Under the pieces are notes generated by a model. The model was not told where the DNA came from and searched no databases. It saw nothing but the letters and a program-made list of their open reading frames with translations. A program made the position numbers and the translations under genes. Of a DNA stretch of 8,197 nt, positions 6,246 to 8,197 are shown one piece after another (the first letter of the stretch is position 1; each line of letters opens with the position of its first letter). The stretch comes from Candidatus Melainabacteria bacterium (GTDB taxonomy: Bacteria > Cyanobacteriota > Vampirovibrionia > Vampirovibrionales > JAJTHC01), in the NCBI GenBank assembly GCA_026389055.1, contig JAPLIO010000043.1, positions 1 to 8,197 on the forward strand, read 5' to 3'.

Positions 6246-7822
6246 TCCATGGAATGCCGATACGTTTTACTTCTTTTCTTCTTTGGGCTACTGCCAATGC
6301 TTTTGAAAATAGTAGAGAGTATGCCTTGAAGACGTGCGTTATCGCCATCTAAAGAATAGACTCCCCCCCCTGTTTCATTGGCCATGGCAGTAAAATAGTC
6401 GGCGGTAGTCCTAGCTATCCCTTTATGAAGTATGACGTAATGCTTAATGCTTAACTGTTCACCCGAAGCATTTTGGGTGTTTTTGTTGTTTTTTGCCAAT
6501 TTTAGTAAATCATCGGTTGTTGAATCAGGATTATTAGGGTCTAAAAAGATCCTTGGTTCTGTAGAAAGAGAAACTTTATAGGGGTGGGTAGTTAGGCCGG
6601 ATTGTTCATTAGCTGAGTCTAAATTGGTGGTAATAATATGAATAATAACCCCTTGGGTATAGCTACCCCCTTTTAAGGCTTCAATGGCTCTATTAGTAGC
6701 GGAAAAGGCGTAGCTATAAGGGGGTAAGTATTTGATATCATCGTAGTGGGTCGTACCACCACCCTTAGACTTTAATCTATTGGGTAGTCTGCCTAAAAAC
6801 ACTGAAAAGATGTTCGAGTCAGTATCGCCCAATGGCACTTGAATACCTGAGGGATCAGTGGGATAAGGATTTTCCATTGTTTGGATGCCTAGTCCCACAT
6901 CTGTTAAATAAGCGTATGGAGAATTCAGTTCATCTTTCTTTGCATATTCCTCATCGTACCAATCTTTAATGCCTTCAGTGGGTTCTATACTGGTGTTCTC
7001 TCCGCAATCAGATTGCTGGGAGCCATCTGGGTTGTAATGCCATCTTTTATTAAAAATATTAGGTCCTACTAATCTCCTTGTTTTACAACCTGATTTGTTG
7101 AGGTCGATATCAATCATAACCCCTACCCCATTGCTACTAACGCTAGTTGTACCATTGATGGAATAAAATGTTGTACCGTGTAGGGTGGCTAAGGGTGTAA
7201 CGGCACTGCTACTAATATCTGCATCCGTTGCGTCAGGCGGATAAGCTTGTAGCAATAAGTCAATTTTTCTTAGTCCCTCTGGGGTTCCACTGATTGTAGG
7301 GTTTGTGCTGTCTTCAGATGAAACATCTTTTAACTGCCATTTAAATTTGAAGAGAGGTTTTGTCGTATCATCCTGTACCCCGATAGGCACTTTAAAAAAC
7401 AAGAGAGGGCTATGATATTCAGCTGGTGTAGTAGTTGTAGCGATAGGTGGATAGAAACTACCCAGGTTAAAAAGTTGTAAAGGGTCTATCATTCCTTCAT
7501 CAATCTCTTCAAATTGAGTGGTGGGGTTGTCAATATCCGAAATAATGATTTTTCCGTTAATGGCCCGTTGCATTAAACTTCTCATACCTTGTTCAATGCT
7601 TTGCTGGCGTTCCAACACCTCATTGATACTAGGTGCCCCACTGTGAGAATTGGCATTGATAGCCGCTACCGTAGGCAAAATAACAATGGTAATAACCATC
7701 ACCAAAAAACCCACTTCAATTAAGGAAAACCCTCTGGATAGCTTCTTAGGGTTAATCAAAAAATCGTAGCGAAAAAAAGGTGCTGTTTGGTAAATCCACT
7801 GTTTCAACACTTGTATGCACAT
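6242..7822 (-). CDS. Prepilin-like protein with a von Willebrand factor A-like module
   Basis: Counting from ATG 7822 (526 residues), a 31-residue basic leader ends in KKLSRG, followed by the type IV prepilin segment FSLIEVGFLVMVITIVIL. Cleavage is expected between G31 and F32, with the invariant Glu+5 at residue 36, so it should be processed by a PilD-type peptidase and enter a pilus or pseudopilus. Unlike a normal 150-200 residue pilin, about 470 residues follow. Residues about 230-510 look like a degenerate vWA fold: GVMIDIDLNKSG (first strand and metal-site region), an amphipathic helix SATNRAIEALKGG, a buried strand GVIIHIITTNLD (usually TDG here), YVILHKG, and a terminal pattern AMANETGGGVYSLDGD then LQGILSTIFKSI. 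C246 and C273 could pair. A basic tail (KKKRSK) ends it. TTG 7840 is an alternative start. Known relatives in concept are modular tip pilins such as PilB of Streptococcus sanguinis. The prepilin call is firm; the vWA call is inference. Confidence 0.82.
   Translation of the reverse strand: MCIQVLKQWIYQTAPFFRYDFLINPKKLSRGFSLIEVGFLVMVITIVILPTVAAINANSHSGAPSINEVLERQQSIEQGMRSLMQRAINGKIIISDIDNPTTQFEEIDEGMIDPLQLFNLGSFYPPIATTTTPAEYHSPLLFFKVPIGVQDDTTKPLFKFKWQLKDVSSEDSTNPTISGTPEGLRKIDLLLQAYPPDATDADISSSAVTPLATLHGTTFYSINGTTSVSSNGVGVMIDIDLNKSGCKTRRLVGPNIFNKRWHYNPDGSQQSDCGENTSIEPTEGIKDWYDEEYAKKDELNSPYAYLTDVGLGIQTMENPYPTDPSGIQVPLGDTDSNIFSVFLGRLPNRLKSKGGGTTHYDDIKYLPPYSYAFSATNRAIEALKGGSYTQGVIIHIITTNLDSANEQSGLTTHPYKVSLSTEPRIFLDPNNPDSTTDDLLKLAKNNKNTQNASGEQLSIKHYVILHKGIARTTADYFTAMANETGGGVYSLDGDNARLQGILSTIFKSIGSSPKKKRSKTYRHSMD
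6363..6370 (-). repeat. G8 homopolymer tract inside the pilin-like gene
   Basis: Eight C residues on the + strand (eight G on the coding strand) encode Gly485-487 of the pilin-like protein, about 40 codons from the stop. Tracts of this length are prone to slipped-strand changes. Confidence 0.85.
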
Positions 7823-7858
7823 GCTTTTTTGCCCGTTCAATAAAAATTAAGCTACCAA

Positions 7859-7887
7859 ATAGTAAGGGTTTCGGCATATCAACACAA
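7859..7887 (-). promoter_or_regulatory. Probable promoter of the pilin-like gene
   Basis: On the minus strand TTGTGT (7887-7882), a 17-bp spacer and TACTAT (7864-7859) form a plausible sigma-70-type promoter. Initiation near 7852 would give a leader of about 30 nt to ATG 7822 but only about 12 nt to TTG 7840, which is one reason for choosing the ATG. Confidence 0.5.
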
Positions 7888-7915
7888 AAACTTTAATTCG
7901 TGTTTGCAGGAATAA

Positions 7916-7924
7916 TGCTATAAT
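7916..7924 (+). promoter_or_regulatory. Consensus extended -10 promoter facing the foldback element
   Basis: TG (7916-7917), one base, then a perfect TATAAT (7919-7924) forms an extended -10 element; the -35 region is poor (ATTCGT at 17 bp). Transcription would begin near 7931 and read directly into the foldback at 7949-8092. No convincing protein gene follows. Confidence 0.5.
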
Positions 7925-7948
7925 AGGCATAATACTTATTCAATCATT

Positions 7949-8092
7949 AGACTTCTTGCATGACTCAATATCTGGGGCATCTTCGTTGTCATTTGTGGTA
8001 CTCGAATTCTTATGTACTTCTATGTACACGTCAAATTCTCCGTTCCTCATTCCTAGAATCTGCACCCACCTATCGAGTCATGCAAGAGGTCT
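7949..8092. mobile_element. TA-flanked foldback (MITE-like) element without transposase
   Basis: The ends AGACTTCTTGCATGACTC (7949-7966) and GAGTCATGCAAGAGGTCT (8075-8092) are 18-bp inverted repeats with one mismatch. The interior continues as an imperfect palindrome: two 69-nt arms around the loop TTCTAT (8018-8023), closed by GTAC/GTAC, with matching patches such as CTGGG/CCCAC and GAATT/AATTC. If the repeat is read as the inner 17 bp, both ends are bordered by TA (7948-7949 and 8092-8093), as expected for a TA target duplication of IS630/mariner-type elements. No transposase is encoded, so a non-autonomous miniature element or a decayed insertion sequence fits; the family is not recognised. 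Confidence 0.6.
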
Positions 8093-8146
8093 ATTCAATG
8101 TCGTGTTCTCAAGTCGATTGTCGTTTCCGTCTTTGGCTGGTTGGTT

Positions 8147-8180
8147 TGTCAGGGGACTGCTGTTTGGCAGCCCCCCGACA
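8147..8180. repeat. 14-bp palindromic hairpin near the window end
   Basis: TGTCAGGGGACTGC (8147-8160) and GCAGCCCCCCGACA (8167-8180) pair around the loop TGTTTG, with two A-C mismatches when read on the + strand. On the minus strand both mismatches become G-U pairs, so an RNA from that strand would form an uninterrupted stem. It may belong to a repeat continuing past the window. Confidence 0.6.
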
Positions 8181-8197
8181 CCCCCCACAAATTTAGG

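Larger units (their letters stand above)
7841..8197. other. Non-coding stretch of about 350 nt at the right end
   Basis: No supportable protein gene is present. It holds the pilin promoter (minus strand), an extended -10 promoter (plus strand), the 144-nt foldback element and the terminal palindrome. ATTCAAT occurs at 7938-7944 and 8093-8099, close to both sides of the foldback. Between 8100 and 8146 I see nothing recognisable. Confidence 0.6.

Noticed and set aside
7960..8196. 78-codon open frame on the + strand at the right end
   Set aside because: Its ATG lies inside the left inverted repeat of the foldback, it crosses both palindromes, it has no ribosome binding site, and its Cys/Arg-rich translation resembles no protein family I know. 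It is most likely a chance frame through repeat DNA.
1..8197. CRISPR array or defence island
   Set aside because: No regularly spaced direct repeats and no cas, restriction or toxin-antitoxin genes were found.

Overview
This window looks like ordinary bacterial chromosome. By eye its base composition is balanced to slightly AT-rich, genes are tightly packed on both strands, it carries one tRNA gene, and it has no phage or plasmid hallmark genes. A type IV prepilin signal, an MgtC-family membrane protein, a FliA/WhiG-like sigma factor and a tRNA without an encoded CCA end point to a Gram-negative-type free-living or host-associated bacterium. Taken together they would fit a non-photosynthetic cyanobacterial relative (Vampirovibrionia/Melainabacteria type), but that placement is a low-confidence inference and no marker gene settles it.

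Layout from left to right: a short hairpin (3-23); a 539-residue protein of unknown function with a low-complexity N-terminus and a TPR-like C-terminus (54-1673, +); an MgtC/SapB-family inner-membrane protein (1734-2528, +, TTG start); a branched-chain amino acid aminotransferase with its own promoter (2637-3572, +); a convergent sigma-70-family factor (3576-4400, -) with an unusually structured upstream region; tRNA-Arg(CCT) with a clear promoter (4585-4658, +); a D-hydantoinase/dihydropyrimidinase (4740-6245, +); a convergent prepilin-like protein whose large C-terminal part resembles a von Willebrand factor A module (6242-7822, -); and a 3' non-coding stretch of about 350 nt holding a foldback element of 144 nt and a second palindrome.

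The genes do not form one pathway. They are separate single-gene transcription units: amino acid metabolism (aminotransferase), cyclic amide hydrolysis (hydantoinase), membrane physiology (MgtC-like), regulation (sigma factor) and surface structures (modular pilin). Four probable promoters share a GCTAnAnTA-type -10 region. The parts most worth following up are the vWA-like modular pilin with a G8 tract near its 3' end, the sigma-factor leader (intrinsic terminator nested in an inverted repeat, then a stem covering the Shine-Dalgarno sequence), and the TA-flanked foldback element lying just downstream of a consensus extended -10 promoter.
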